Shown here piece after piece: positions 44,043 through 52,582 of a DNA stretch of 64,000 nt. The position numbers were made by a program, and so were the translations under genes. Under the pieces are notes generated by a model, which was not told the origin of the DNA, ran no database searches, and saw only the letters and a program-made list of their open reading frames with translations. Every line of letters begins with the position of its first letter. Within the stretch, counting starts at the first letter, position 1. Source of the DNA: Zavarzinia compransoris (lineage in GTDB: Bacteria > Pseudomonadota > Alphaproteobacteria > Zavarziniales > Zavarziniaceae); NCBI RefSeq assembly GCF_003173055.1, contig NZ_QGLF01000003.1, positions 62,001 to 126,000 of the forward strand, written 5' to 3'.

Positions 44043-44804
44043 TTAGCGCCCGAGATAGACTTCGATGACCCGTTCGTTCGCCTGCACCTGGTCGAGCGGG
44101 CCTTCGGCCAGCACCGAGCCTTCGTGCAGCACGGTGACCTTGACGCCCAGCGCCTTGACGAAGGTCATGTCGTGTTCGACCACGACGACGGAACGGGTCT
44201 TGTTGATCTCGACCAGAAGCTCGGCGGTTTCCTCGGTCTCGGCATCGGTCATGCCGGCGACCGGCTCGTCGACGAGAAGGAGGGCGGGCTCCTGCGCCAG
44301 CAGCATGCCGATCTCCAGCCATTGCTTCTGCCCGTGCGACAGGTCGCCGGCCAGGCGATGGGCGGCGCTCTGCAACTTGGTCAGCGCCAGCAATTCCTCG
44401 ATCCGGTCCCTTTCCGTCGCCGTTTCCTTGGCGAAGAGGACGGCGAAGGGCTTGCGCAGGCCGGCCAGCGCCAGTTGCAGGTTGTCGCGCACCGTGTGGC
44501 TTTCGAACACGGTCGGCTTCTGGAACTTGCGGCCGATGCCCAGTTGCGCGATCGCCGCCTCGTCCAGCTTGGTCAGGTCGACGTCGCCGTTGAAGGCGAC
44601 GGTTCCGACGTCGGGCCGCGTCTTGCCGGTGATGACGTCCATCATGGTCGTCTTGCCGGCGCCGTTCGGGCCGATGATCGCCCGCATCTCGCCCGGCGCG
44701 ATGACCAGGGAGAGGTTGTTCAGCGCCCGGAAGCCGTCGAAGGTGACGGTCACGCCGTCGACATAGAGGATGGGCTTCGGGGCGGATGTATCGCCGATCA
44801 GCAT
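44043..44804 (-). CDS. urtD: urea ABC transporter ATP-binding protein UrtD
   Basis: The 253-residue ATPase has Walker A GPNGAGKTT, the Q-loop region IGRKFQKPTVF typical of branched-chain amino acid/urea (LivG-like) ATPases, signature LSHGQKQWLEIGM as in UrtD, and Walker B ALLLVDEPVAGMTDAE. The start at 44804 lies 12 bases after the urtC stop, with AGGAGGAGAC upstream. Confidence 0.96.
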   Translation of the reverse strand: MLIGDTSAPKPILYVDGVTVTFDGFRALNNLSLVIAPGEMRAIIGPNGAGKTTMMDVITGKTRPDVGTVAFNGDVDLTKLDEAAIAQLGIGRKFQKPTVFESHTVRDNLQLALAGLRKPFAVLFAKETATERDRIEELLALTKLQSAAHRLAGDLSHGQKQWLEIGMLLAQEPALLLVDEPVAGMTDAETEETAELLVEINKTRSVVVVEHDMTFVKALGVKVTVLHEGSVLAEGPLDQVQANERVIEVYLGR

Positions 44805-44816
44805 CGCCGTCTCCTC

Positions 44817-45980
44817 CTATTCGCCGGCCGGCTTGCCGGCCCCCGGCGCGGGGCCCGCATTCGCGGGGCTCGCATTTTGGGCCTTGCGGTTGCGGTAGGC
44901 TTCGATCAGTTGCGGGATCGTGCCTACGATACCCTTCGGCATCAGAAGGGTGACGAAGACGAACAGCCCGCCGAGCGCGAACAGCCAAAGTTCCGGCAGG
45001 ACGCCGGTGAAGACCGACTTGCCGAAATTGACCACGATCGCGCCGATCGCCGCGCCATACAGCGTGCCGCGCCCGCCGACCGCGACCCAGACCACCGCCT
45101 CGATCGAATTGGCGGGGGCGAATTCGCCCGGGTTGATGATGCCGACCTGCGGCACATAGAGCGCGCCGGCAAAGCCCGCGATCACCGCCGACAGGACGAA
45201 GGCGGCCAGCTTGTAGCCCTCGACCCGGTAGCCCATGAAGCGGGTGCGGCTTTCCGCGTCGCGCACCGCGATCAGGACCTTGCCGAAGCGAGAGGTCGTG
45301 ATCCAGCGGCACAGCAGGTAAGTCCCGGCCAGCAGCAGGCCCGACAGCACGAACAGGGTGACGCGCATGCCGTCGGTCTGGAGATTGAAGCCGAGCAAGT
45401 CCTTGAAGTCGGTCAGCCCGTTGTTGCCGCCGAACCCCATGTCGTTGCGGAAGAAGGCGAGCAGCAGGGCATAGGTCATGGCCTGGGTGATGATCGAGAG
45501 ATAGACCCCGGTCACCCGCGAGCGGAAGGCGAGATAGCCGAAAACGAAGGCAAGAATGCCCGGCACCAAGGCGACCATGACCATGGCGAAGAGGAAATTG
45601 TCGAAACCCAGCCAGAACCAGGGCAGTTCCTTCCAGTTCAGGAACACCATGAAGTCGGGCAGGACCGGATCGCCGTAGACGCCGCGCGGTCCGATCTGGC
45701 GCATCAGATACATGCCCATGGCATAGCCGCCCAGGGCGAAGAAGGCGCCATGCCCGAGCGACAGGATGCCGACATAGCCCCAGACGAGGTCGATCGACAG
45801 CGCCAGGATGGCGTAGCAGAGATATTTGCCGAGCAGCGCCACCATATGGGTCGGCACATGGAAGAAAGCATCCGCCGGCAGGGCGAGGTTGAGGACGGCG
45901 ACCGCCGCGAGGACGGCGAGAAGGACCGCGAGGAACCAGAAGGTGGCGCGGTCGTTGCCGAAGAGTTTCCGCGAGATCAT
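44817..45980 (-). CDS. urtC: urea ABC transporter permease UrtC
   Basis: The 387-residue LivM-like inner-membrane permease has about ten hydrophobic segments, starting with ATFWFLAVLLAVLAAVAVLNLALP, and the family motifs GYVGILSLGHGAFFALGGYAMGMY, DMGFGGNNGLTDF and the transport segment WVAVGGRGTLYGAAIGA. It pairs with UrtB to form the channel. Its ATG overlaps the urtB stop (ATGA), and its C terminus ends in an alanine/proline-rich tail of about 20 residues, of no known role. Confidence 0.96.
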   Translation of the reverse strand: MISRKLFGNDRATFWFLAVLLAVLAAVAVLNLALPADAFFHVPTHMVALLGKYLCYAILALSIDLVWGYVGILSLGHGAFFALGGYAMGMYLMRQIGPRGVYGDPVLPDFMVFLNWKELPWFWLGFDNFLFAMVMVALVPGILAFVFGYLAFRSRVTGVYLSIITQAMTYALLLAFFRNDMGFGGNNGLTDFKDLLGFNLQTDGMRVTLFVLSGLLLAGTYLLCRWITTSRFGKVLIAVRDAESRTRFMGYRVEGYKLAAFVLSAVIAGFAGALYVPQVGIINPGEFAPANSIEAVVWVAVGGRGTLYGAAIGAIVVNFGKSVFTGVLPELWLFALGGLFVFVTLLMPKGIVGTIPQLIEAYRNRKAQNASPANAGPAPGAGKPAGE

Positions 45981-47602
45981 CGTTCGACCGCCCTGCCTTT
46001 CTGGGGGAACAGACCGCGCGGCTTGCGCTGGATGAAGAGCACGAGGGCGACGAGCACCAGGATCTTGCCGAGCACGGCGCCCGCCATCGGCTCGAGGAGC
46101 TTGTTGGTGATGCCGAGCGTCATGGCCCCGACCAGCGTGCCCCAGAGATTGCCGACGCCGCCGAAGACCACGACCATGAAACTGTCGATGATGTAGCCCT
46201 GGCCGAGGTTGGGGCTGACATTGTCGATCTGCGACAGGGCGACGCCGGCGATCCCCGCGACCCCGGAGCCGAGGCCGAAGGTCAGGCTATCCACCCAATT
46301 GGTGCGGATGCCCATGGACCCGGCCATGCGCCGGTTCTGGGTGACCGCGCGCATCTGCAGGCCGAAGGCGGTCCGCCGCAGCACGATCATCAGGACGAAG
46401 AGCACGACCAGCGAGAAGACGATGATCCACATGCGGTTGTAGGTCAGGGTCAGCCCGCCGAGATCGAAGGCCCCCGACATCCAGGACGGATTGCCCACTT
46501 CCCGGTTGGTCGGGCCGAAGAGGGTGCGCACCGCCTGTTGCAGCACCAGCGACAGGCCGAAGGTGGCCAGCAGGGTTTCCAGCGGCCTTCCGTAGAGGAA
46601 GCGGATGATGCCGCGCTCGATGGCGATGCCGACCGCGCCCGCGACCAGGAAGGCGAGGGGCAGGGCGATGGCCAGGGAATAGTCGAACAGCCAGGGCGCC
46701 GAATTGCGGATGATGTCCTGGACCACGAAGGTCGTATAGGCGCCGATCATCACCATTTCGCCATGGGCCATGTTGATCACGCCCATGACGCCGAAGGTGA
46801 TGGCCAGCCCGATGGCGGCCAGCAGCAGGACCGAGCCGAGCGAGACGCCGTAATAGACGCTCTGCACCGCCGACCACCAGGCCAGCCGGCTCTCGATCGC
46901 CGTCGTCGCCGCGGCCAGCACCTCGGCCAGCGCCGGCGAGGGGGCGGGGACGGCGGCGAGGAGCGCCAGCGCCTCCTGGTTGCCGCGGGCGGCGACGGTG
47001 GCGACGGCCGCGATCTTCGCCGCATCGTCGCCGGGACCGTAGAGGACGAGGACCGCCTTCGCCTGTTCGAGGGCGGCCTTCACCCCGGGCTCGGTTTCCT
47101 TGGCCAGCGCGGCATCGACCAGGGGCAGCACGGCCTGGTCCTTGGATTTCAGCACCGAAAGCGCCGCTTCCAGGCGCTTGGCGGGATCCGGGCTCATCAG
47201 GGTCAGCTGGCCGAGCGCCGCTTCGACGGCGCGGCGGATGCGGTTGTTGGCGCGCACCGCCTTGGCCCCTGCCGGCACCTCGGCCAGAATCTCGCCGGTC
47301 AGGGCGGCATGAACGCTGCCGGCTGCATCCTTATAGGCGATGGAACCGTCGGGGGCCGCGAACAGGCGGCCGTCGCCGAGCGCCTGAAGAATGTCGATCG
47401 CGCTCGGATGGCCGCTGGCGGCGATCTGCTCGATGCCCTTCTGGACATCGTCGAAATTGCTGGAAGCGAAGAGGGCGAGCGTCGCCGGGATATCGGCGTC
47501 CTGGGCCCGGGCGGCGGGGGCAAGGCCCGCAAGGCCGGCCAGCATCAGCATGAACGCGGCGAGCCCGGCGAGGCGCAAGCGCGAAAGGGCCAGAGAAAGC
47601 AT
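45977..47602 (-). CDS. urtB: urea ABC transporter permease UrtB
   Basis: The 541-residue protein joins a signal peptide (about 1-32) and a periplasmic helical domain of about 200 residues (starting DIPATLALFASSNFDDVQKGIEQI) to a LivH-like permease domain (about 250-541). The permease has GVMGVINMAHGEMVMIGAYTTF, ERGIIRFLYGRPLETLLATFGLS and FGGVGNLWGTLVGA. The N-terminal extension is a normal trait of UrtB. The ATG at 47602 starts a clean signal peptide; the upstream frame crosses the attenuator and is not coding. Confidence 0.95.
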   Translation of the reverse strand: MLSLALSRLRLAGLAAFMLMLAGLAGLAPAARAQDADIPATLALFASSNFDDVQKGIEQIAASGHPSAIDILQALGDGRLFAAPDGSIAYKDAAGSVHAALTGEILAEVPAGAKAVRANNRIRRAVEAALGQLTLMSPDPAKRLEAALSVLKSKDQAVLPLVDAALAKETEPGVKAALEQAKAVLVLYGPGDDAAKIAAVATVAARGNQEALALLAAVPAPSPALAEVLAAATTAIESRLAWWSAVQSVYYGVSLGSVLLLAAIGLAITFGVMGVINMAHGEMVMIGAYTTFVVQDIIRNSAPWLFDYSLAIALPLAFLVAGAVGIAIERGIIRFLYGRPLETLLATFGLSLVLQQAVRTLFGPTNREVGNPSWMSGAFDLGGLTLTYNRMWIIVFSLVVLFVLMIVLRRTAFGLQMRAVTQNRRMAGSMGIRTNWVDSLTFGLGSGVAGIAGVALSQIDNVSPNLGQGYIIDSFMVVVFGGVGNLWGTLVGAMTLGITNKLLEPMAGAVLGKILVLVALVLFIQRKPRGLFPQKGRAVER

Positions 47603-47650
47603 GGACCGACCGCCTCTCGGATTTGATCTTATGAGAAGAGTTCCCGGCTT

Positions 47651-47685
47651 GAAAAAGCCTCCGGGCGGGGCGTACCCGCCCGGAG
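47651..47685 (-). terminator. terminator-type attenuator between urtA and urtB
   Basis: CTCCGGGCGGG and CCCGCCCGGAG form an 11-bp perfect stem with a 5-base loop; in the minus direction it is followed by CTTTTTC. Placement 97-131 bases after the urtA stop would let most transcripts end there, giving more binding protein than permease, as in many ABC operons. Confidence 0.85.
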
Positions 47686-47781
47686 AGACAAGTCGAGGGA
47701 GGAGACCAGACGCTAAACTGATCAACGAAAGTTCTAACTATGCTCTAAATAATCCGTCTTTCACTTATCGGGTTCGGGCGA

Positions 47782-49077
47782 TCAGTTGCCCGAACCACCG
47801 CACTTGCCGGTCGCGACGTTGAAGTTGCCGCACTTGAGGGGCGAGCGCCAATCCGAGATCAGGTCCTTCGAGCCTTCGAGGAAGTCCGACCATTCGTCGC
47901 CGACGATCAGGCCCGCGGTCTGGGACACGATGTTGAACTGGCCGTCCGCCTTGATTTCACCGATCAGCACCGGCTTGGTGATGTGGTGGTTCGGCAGCAT
48001 CGAGGAATAGCCGCCCGAGAGGTTGGGCACCGAGACGCCGATCAGCGCGTCGATCACCTTGTCCGGATCGGTGGTGCCGGCCTTTTCGACCGCCTTGACC
48101 CACATGTTGAAGCCGATGACATGGGCTTCCATGGGATCGTTGGTCACGCGCTTCGGGTTGTTGGTGAAAGCCTGCCACTTCTTGATGAAGGCGGCATTGT
48201 CGGCATTGTCGACCGACATGAAGTAGTTCCAGGCGGCAAGGTGGCCGACCAGGGTCGAAGTGTCGAGACCGGCCAGTTCCTCTTCGCCGACCGAGAAGGC
48301 GACGACCGGGATGTCGGTCGCCTTGATGCCCTGGTTGGCCAGTTCCTTGTAGAACGGCACGTTGGCGTCGCCGTTGATGGTGGAGACGACGGCGGTCTTC
48401 TTGCCGGCCGAGCCGAACTTCTTGATGTCGGCGACGATCGTCTGCCAGTCCGAGTGACCGAACGGCGTGTAGTTGATCATGATGTCCTCGGTCTTCACGC
48501 CCTTGGACTTCAGATAGGCTTCGAGGATCTTGTTGGTGGTGCGCGGGTACACATAGTCGGTCCCGGCCAGCACCCAGCGCTGCACGCCTTCTTCCTCGGC
48601 CAGATAGTCGACCGCGGGGATCGCCTGCTGGTTCGGGGCGGCGCCGGTGTAGAAGATGTTGCGCGAGGATTCTTCACCCTCGTATTGCACCGGGTAGAAC
48701 AGGATGTTGTTCAGTTCCTCGAACACCGGCAGCACCGACTTGCGCGACACCGAGGTCCAGCAGCCGAACACGGCCGAAACCTTGTTCACCGAAATCAGTT
48801 CGCGGGCCTTCTCGGCGAACAGCGGCCAGTTCGACGCCGGATCGACCACGACGGCCTCGAGCTTCTTGCCGAGCACGCCGCCCTTCTTGTTCTGCTCCTC
48901 GACCAGCATCAGCATGACGTCCTTCAGGGTCGTCTCGCTGATCGCCATGGTGCCCGAGAGGGAATGCAGGACGCCGATCTTGATGGTCTCTTCGGCCTGG
49001 GCACCCGTCGCCGCGCCGACCATCGCGGTGGCGCCAAGAACGGCCCCGGCGAGCCATTTCGTGAACCTTGTCGACAT
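47782..49077 (-). CDS. urtA: urea ABC transporter substrate-binding protein UrtA
   Basis: The 431-residue periplasmic protein has a signal peptide (about 1-28, ending GAQAEE) and the UrtA pattern: IKIGVLHSLSGTMAISETTLKDV, FGCWTSVSRKSVLPVFEE, NNILFYPVQYEGEESS, DYVYPRTTNKI and NYTPFGHSDWQTIV. The combination of GTMAIS and FYPVQYEGEE distinguishes it from amino-acid-binding LivJ proteins. It is first in the operon, behind a sigma-54 promoter, as expected for nitrogen-controlled urea uptake. Confidence 0.97.
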   Translation of the reverse strand: MSTRFTKWLAGAVLGATAMVGAATGAQAEETIKIGVLHSLSGTMAISETTLKDVMLMLVEEQNKKGGVLGKKLEAVVVDPASNWPLFAEKARELISVNKVSAVFGCWTSVSRKSVLPVFEELNNILFYPVQYEGEESSRNIFYTGAAPNQQAIPAVDYLAEEEGVQRWVLAGTDYVYPRTTNKILEAYLKSKGVKTEDIMINYTPFGHSDWQTIVADIKKFGSAGKKTAVVSTINGDANVPFYKELANQGIKATDIPVVAFSVGEEELAGLDTSTLVGHLAAWNYFMSVDNADNAAFIKKWQAFTNNPKRVTNDPMEAHVIGFNMWVKAVEKAGTTDPDKVIDALIGVSVPNLSGGYSSMLPNHHITKPVLIGEIKADGQFNIVSQTAGLIVGDEWSDFLEGSKDLISDWRSPLKCGNFNVATGKCGGSGN

Positions 49078-49181
49078 TTAGATAAACCCCCACCCCTGCA
49101 GGATCCGAATGGGCGGCCGAGAGCGCGCCCGACATGTCACACGCCGGGTCTGGCCCCCGCCGCATCACGGGAACCGGAGTC

Positions 49182-49196
49182 GCAAGAGCTGTGCCA
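49182..49196 (-). promoter_or_regulatory. sigma-54 promoter of the urt-ure operon
   Basis: On the minus strand TGGCAC-AGCTC-TTGC matches the -24/-12 consensus (GG and GC with correct 10-base spacing) exactly at all key positions. It lies 105-119 bases before the urtA start. NtrC-type activation by nitrogen limitation is expected, though no clear NtrC half-site pair was recognised upstream. Confidence 0.9.
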
Positions 49197-49334
49197 AGTT
49201 TTTTCCTGCCAGGAAATCCGCCACGGAAGCGCAATCATTCGGCGCGGGTCCCCGGCTTGATGCCTGGTGGCGGCCGGTTGGTTGACGCTAATCTGTGCAC
49301 AAATACGCGTTTCGCCGCAGGAGGAGCCTAAAAT

Positions 49335-50975
49335 CTAATCATCCGCAGGCCGCAGCCAGCCCCGATAGCGGATGACGAAGCCCGCCAGCGGCAGGCGGAT
49401 CGCGACGTCGAAACAGGCGCGGCCCTGGTCGTCCACGGTTTCGGCGGTCTCGCTTACCGGCAGCAGGGCGCGGGGCAGGGGCAGGCCCAGCACCCGCCCG
49501 GCGCCGACCGGGAAGTGCAGGGCCCCGTCCCCGGCCAGGAGATTCAGGGTGAAGCGCAGCAGGCCGAAACGCTCGACCACCGGCCGGCCCGGGCCGAGGA
49601 CCGAGCGGAAGCGCTTGCCGCCGAAGTCGCGGCGCCAGATTTCATGGTCGCCCCGCCGGGTCATCAGCACCTCGACCGCGACATCCGCCGCCGCCGGCGG
49701 CAGGCCCAGCAGGCGGGCGGCGAGGCGCGACAGCAGGCCGGTGCCGCGCTCGACCTGCGCCCGGCCGCACCAGCGCCGCTCGGCGATCACGGTGTGCAGG
49801 TCACGCAGCACCGGCGGCAGGCGGTCGAAAGCCTCGCCCAGGGCCTGGCGGAACAGCAGGGGCTGGGGGGCATCGCGGCGATGGCTGGTGATGGCATGGG
49901 CGGCCATGGCCGTTTCCGCAGCCGCCAGGGAAAATTCGGCCAGACAGGGCCGGGCGCCGGGGGCGACCGCCCCCGCCTGCAGAAGACTGCACAAAATCCG
50001 GGCAGGCAGGCCCGGCACTTCCGGCCCGTCGCCCGCTTCGGCGATCAGGGTCCAGTCGCGCGTCACCGCTTGCCCGGTTTCCGTGAGGCCGGCGACCCTG
50101 ACCCGCATGCCGCCGCGGTCGCTGCCGAAGCGGTGCAGCCGGTCGGCAAGGGCACGCAGCAGGGGCGCCAGGGGCGCCAGCCCGGCCGCCAGCCCCAGGC
50201 GCACCGGCCAGCCGAGCAGCCACAGCCCCAGATGCATGACGGTGAGTTCGAGCCCGGCGGCGAAAGCGACCGTGCGTGCCCGGAACCGGGCGGGAAACAG
50301 CAGCAGGTCCGGCGCGCCGATCCGGCTGGCCCAGCGCCGGCCCAGGGCGGCCTGGCCGGGCACGCTCAGGTCCAGGCGGCGGAGGTCGCCCCAGGCGGGC
50401 GCCGACACCCAGCGCCCGGCCCGCCATTCGGCCAGCGGCCGGCCGACCTGGCCGACGATGGCCCGCACCACCGACAGGCCGCGCGGCGCCCGGTTGCCCG
50501 GCAGGATCACGGTCTCGATCAGGTGCAGGTCCGCCATCCCTTCGGCCAGGGCGGCCACCGCGGCCGAGGACAGGGCCGGCACGCTGGAAACGCCGGACAG
50601 CACCGCGACCCCGCGCGCCTTCGCCGCCTCGTCCCATTGCCCGATGGCGGCGGTGAAGGCGGCATCGTCCGAGAGGTCGAGGTAATGGGCGCCCGCCGCG
50701 ATGGCGGCCCGGGCAAGCTGCGGGGCCGCGCCCTGGAACGGCCCGGCGGCATCGATGATCAGGAAGGGGGCGAGGCCGGCCAGGACCTGGTCCAGGCCGG
50801 GTGCCGCACGATCGAGGGCGAGGGGGCGGCCGCCCCAGCGGGCGCAATGGGCGGCCGCGGCATTGCCGTCGCGCCCGGCGACCACGAGATCGAGACCCGG
50901 TTCACGGGCAAGGGCCCGGGCGATGCGCGCACCGAAGACGCCATAGCCGCCGACGATCAGGACGAGCTTATTCAA
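49335..50975 (-). CDS. saccharopine dehydrogenase-like NAD-binding protein with C-terminal DUF4166 domain
   Basis: The 546-residue protein begins with a Rossmann fold (VGGYGVFGARIARALA at 8-23, RDG around 35, and LIIDAAGPFQ) of the saccharopine-dehydrogenase/trans-acting enoyl reductase type, and ends with a DUF4166 domain (about 365-546: RAQVERGTGLLSRLAARLLGLPPA, then RRDFGGKRFRS, LGLPLPRALLP, RYRGWLRP). The start codon is TTG at 50975, overlapping the stop of the DCC-family gene, so the two are translationally coupled. Two-domain proteins of this type are of unknown substrate. Confidence 0.82.
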   Translation of the reverse strand: MNKLVLIVGGYGVFGARIARALAREPGLDLVVAGRDGNAAAAHCARWGGRPLALDRAAPGLDQVLAGLAPFLIIDAAGPFQGAAPQLARAAIAAGAHYLDLSDDAAFTAAIGQWDEAAKARGVAVLSGVSSVPALSSAAVAALAEGMADLHLIETVILPGNRAPRGLSVVRAIVGQVGRPLAEWRAGRWVSAPAWGDLRRLDLSVPGQAALGRRWASRIGAPDLLLFPARFRARTVAFAAGLELTVMHLGLWLLGWPVRLGLAAGLAPLAPLLRALADRLHRFGSDRGGMRVRVAGLTETGQAVTRDWTLIAEAGDGPEVPGLPARILCSLLQAGAVAPGARPCLAEFSLAAAETAMAAHAITSHRRDAPQPLLFRQALGEAFDRLPPVLRDLHTVIAERRWCGRAQVERGTGLLSRLAARLLGLPPAAADVAVEVLMTRRGDHEIWRRDFGGKRFRSVLGPGRPVVERFGLLRFTLNLLAGDGALHFPVGAGRVLGLPLPRALLPVSETAETVDDQGRACFDVAIRLPLAGFVIRYRGWLRPADD

Positions 50976-51384
50976 TCAGCCGGCCCCGCAGTTCGGCCGA
51001 GGGCAGGGGGCAGTGCCGCCGCCCCAGGCGGTAGCGGTTCTCGGCGATGACGCGATAGAGCGGATCGGCCACGACCCGGGGCAGGAAGCGGCTGAGCGCC
51101 AGGAGCCGCCACGGCCAGCCGAGTGCCGCCATGGCGGCGGCGAAGGCGGCGAGGCGGAGATGGGCCCGCCCCCCGACGATGACGATATTGGTTTCCATCG
51201 CCACCGGATCGAGGCCGTGGCGGCGATAGAGACTTTGGCCGAGCGGCGATTGCGCGGTGACGAAGCGGAAGCGCCGGGCCCGGTCGTGCCGCGCCAGGAA
51301 GCGGGCGAAACCGGAACAGACGAGACAATGGCCGTCGAAGACCACGAGGTCCTGATCGGCAAGGTCGGCGGGTGCGGTCGTCAT
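50968..51384 (-). CDS. DCC-family thiol-disulphide oxidoreductase-like protein (DUF393)
   Basis: The 138-residue protein has the DCC motif with its family wording DLVVFDGHCLVCSGFARFL (cysteines in a C-x-x-C pair), then RRFRFVTAQSPLGQ and the C-terminal YRVIAENRYRLG. The fold is thioredoxin-like, and partners are not known. GGGGGGAAGC precedes the ATG at 51384. Its stop overlaps the TTG start of the DUF4166 gene, so they may form a functional pair. Confidence 0.88.
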   Translation of the reverse strand: MTTAPADLADQDLVVFDGHCLVCSGFARFLARHDRARRFRFVTAQSPLGQSLYRRHGLDPVAMETNIVIVGGRAHLRLAAFAAAMAALGWPWRLLALSRFLPRVVADPLYRVIAENRYRLGRRHCPLPSAELRGRLIE

Positions 51385-51527
51385 GCTTCCCCCCCGGGAA
51401 CACAAAAACGGGAACACAAAAACGGGAACGCGAAGACTTGCGACCATGGTGACCGCCGGGGGCCAGAGGTCAAGCCCCCGCCCGGCGCCGAGGGGGAAAG
51501 CGGGCCGGGCGGGGAGAACCCGATCGC

Positions 51528-51950
51528 TCAGGCGACGATCAGGTCGACCTTGATGTTGCCGCGGGTGGCGTTGGAATAGGGGCAGACGACATGGGCCTTC
51601 TGCACCAGATCCTCGACCACCGCCTTGTCGACGCCGGGCACCTGGATGGTCAGCGCCACTTCGATGCCGAAGCCGGTCGGGATCGGGCCGATGCCGACCG
51701 CGCCCGATACCGTGGTCTCGGCCGGCAGCGCCACCTTGGCCGTGCGGGCGACGAATTTCAGCGCGCCGAGGAAACAGGCCGAATAGCCGATGGCGAACAA
51801 TTGTTCCGGGTTGGTGCCCGGACCGTTGTCGCCGCCCAATTCCTTCGGCGTCGACAGTTTGACCGCCAGGCGGCCGTCGTCGGTGGCGCCGGAGCCTTCG
51901 CGGCCGCCGGTGGCAGAGGCATGGGCGGTATAGAGGATCTTGTCGGGCAT
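51528..51950 (-). CDS. ohr: organic hydroperoxide resistance protein Ohr
   Basis: The 140-residue OsmC/Ohr-family peroxidase has its two redox cysteines at 59 (GYSACFLGAL) and 123 (VVCPYSNATRGN), plus the conserved arginine early in the chain. It reduces organic and fatty-acid hydroperoxides with lipoyl-type reductants in the cytosol. The promoter with an embedded operator lies upstream, and the gene for its regulator OhrR starts 107 bases further upstream, on the same strand. Confidence 0.96.
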   Translation of the reverse strand: MPDKILYTAHASATGGREGSGATDDGRLAVKLSTPKELGGDNGPGTNPEQLFAIGYSACFLGALKFVARTAKVALPAETTVSGAVGIGPIPTGFGIEVALTIQVPGVDKAVVEDLVQKAHVVCPYSNATRGNIKVDLIVA

Positions 51951-51978
51951 GGTCGTGAACTCCGGTTGCGATGGGATT

Positions 51979-52007
51979 TATATAATGGACAATTAAATTG
52001 TATGCAA
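51979..52007 (-). promoter_or_regulatory. ohr promoter with OhrR operator in the spacer
   Basis: On the minus strand the -35 TTGCAT (52007-52002) and the -10 TATATA (51984-51979) are 17 bases apart. The spacer holds ACAATT-T-AATTGT (51989-52001), a perfect inverted repeat like known OhrR sites (TACAATT-AATTGTA). Binding there would block RNA polymerase until OhrR is oxidised. Confidence 0.85.
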
Positions 52008-52056
52008 TATAAATTCCATCGAGAAGCCATTCGGGGAGCCATGCGGAAATGCCGGC

Positions 52057-52500
52057 TCAACCCGCCGCCAGCCGGGTCCGAAAGGCGGCGACGGCGGCGC
52101 GCAGGGCTTTCACCTCGTCGCCGGACACGCCCAAGCCGCAGACCATGGCTTCGTAATGGCGCCGGGCTTCGGCTTCCAAGGCGCGGCCGGCCTCGGTCAG
52201 GCGGATGCGGACCTGGCGTTCGTCGGCGGGATCGCGGCGGCGTTCGATCAGGCCCTGGGCTTCGAGCCGCTTCAGCAGGGGGGTGAGGGTGCCGGAATCG
52301 AGGAACAGCCGCTCGCCCAAGGCGCCGACGGTGAGGTCGTCCGCCTCCCACAGCACCAGAAGGGCGAGATATTGCGGATAGGTGAGGCCGAGCGCCGTCA
52401 GCATCGGGCGATAGGCCCGGGTCATCAGGTGCGAGGCGGAATAGAGCGCGAAACAGAGCTGGTCGTCGAGATGCAGCGAAAGCCGCGGCTGGTCGGTCAT
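52057..52500 (-). CDS. ohrR: MarR-family organic peroxide sensor OhrR
   Basis: The 147-residue winged-helix repressor has the reactive cysteine at 16 in [14 protein letters not shown], the standard OhrR position, then [15 protein letters not shown] and a wing with [19 protein letters not shown]. Only one further cysteine occurs (MVCGLG), near the C terminus; together they would allow a two-cysteine mechanism as in Xanthomonas OhrR. Loss of DNA binding on oxidation by organic peroxides would derepress ohr downstream. Confidence 0.93.
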   Translation of the reverse strand: MTDQPRLSLHLDDQLCFALYSASHLMTRAYRPMLTALGLTYPQYLALLVLWEADDLTVGALGERLFLDSGTLTPLLKRLEAQGLIERRRDPADERQVRIRLTEAGRALEAEARRHYEAMVCGLGVSGDEVKALRAAVAAFRTRLAAG

Positions 52501-52582
52501 GGCGGTATTCCTTTGCCTACCGCCTGATATATAGGACGCAATGGATTTGCGCGCGAGGTTTCCCCCGCGCGCAAATTTCCGC

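Noticed and set aside
49200-49334. NtrC binding sites upstream of the sigma-54 promoter
   Set aside because: TGTGCACA near 49295 is only a partial match and no GCAC-N5-GTGC type pair was found.
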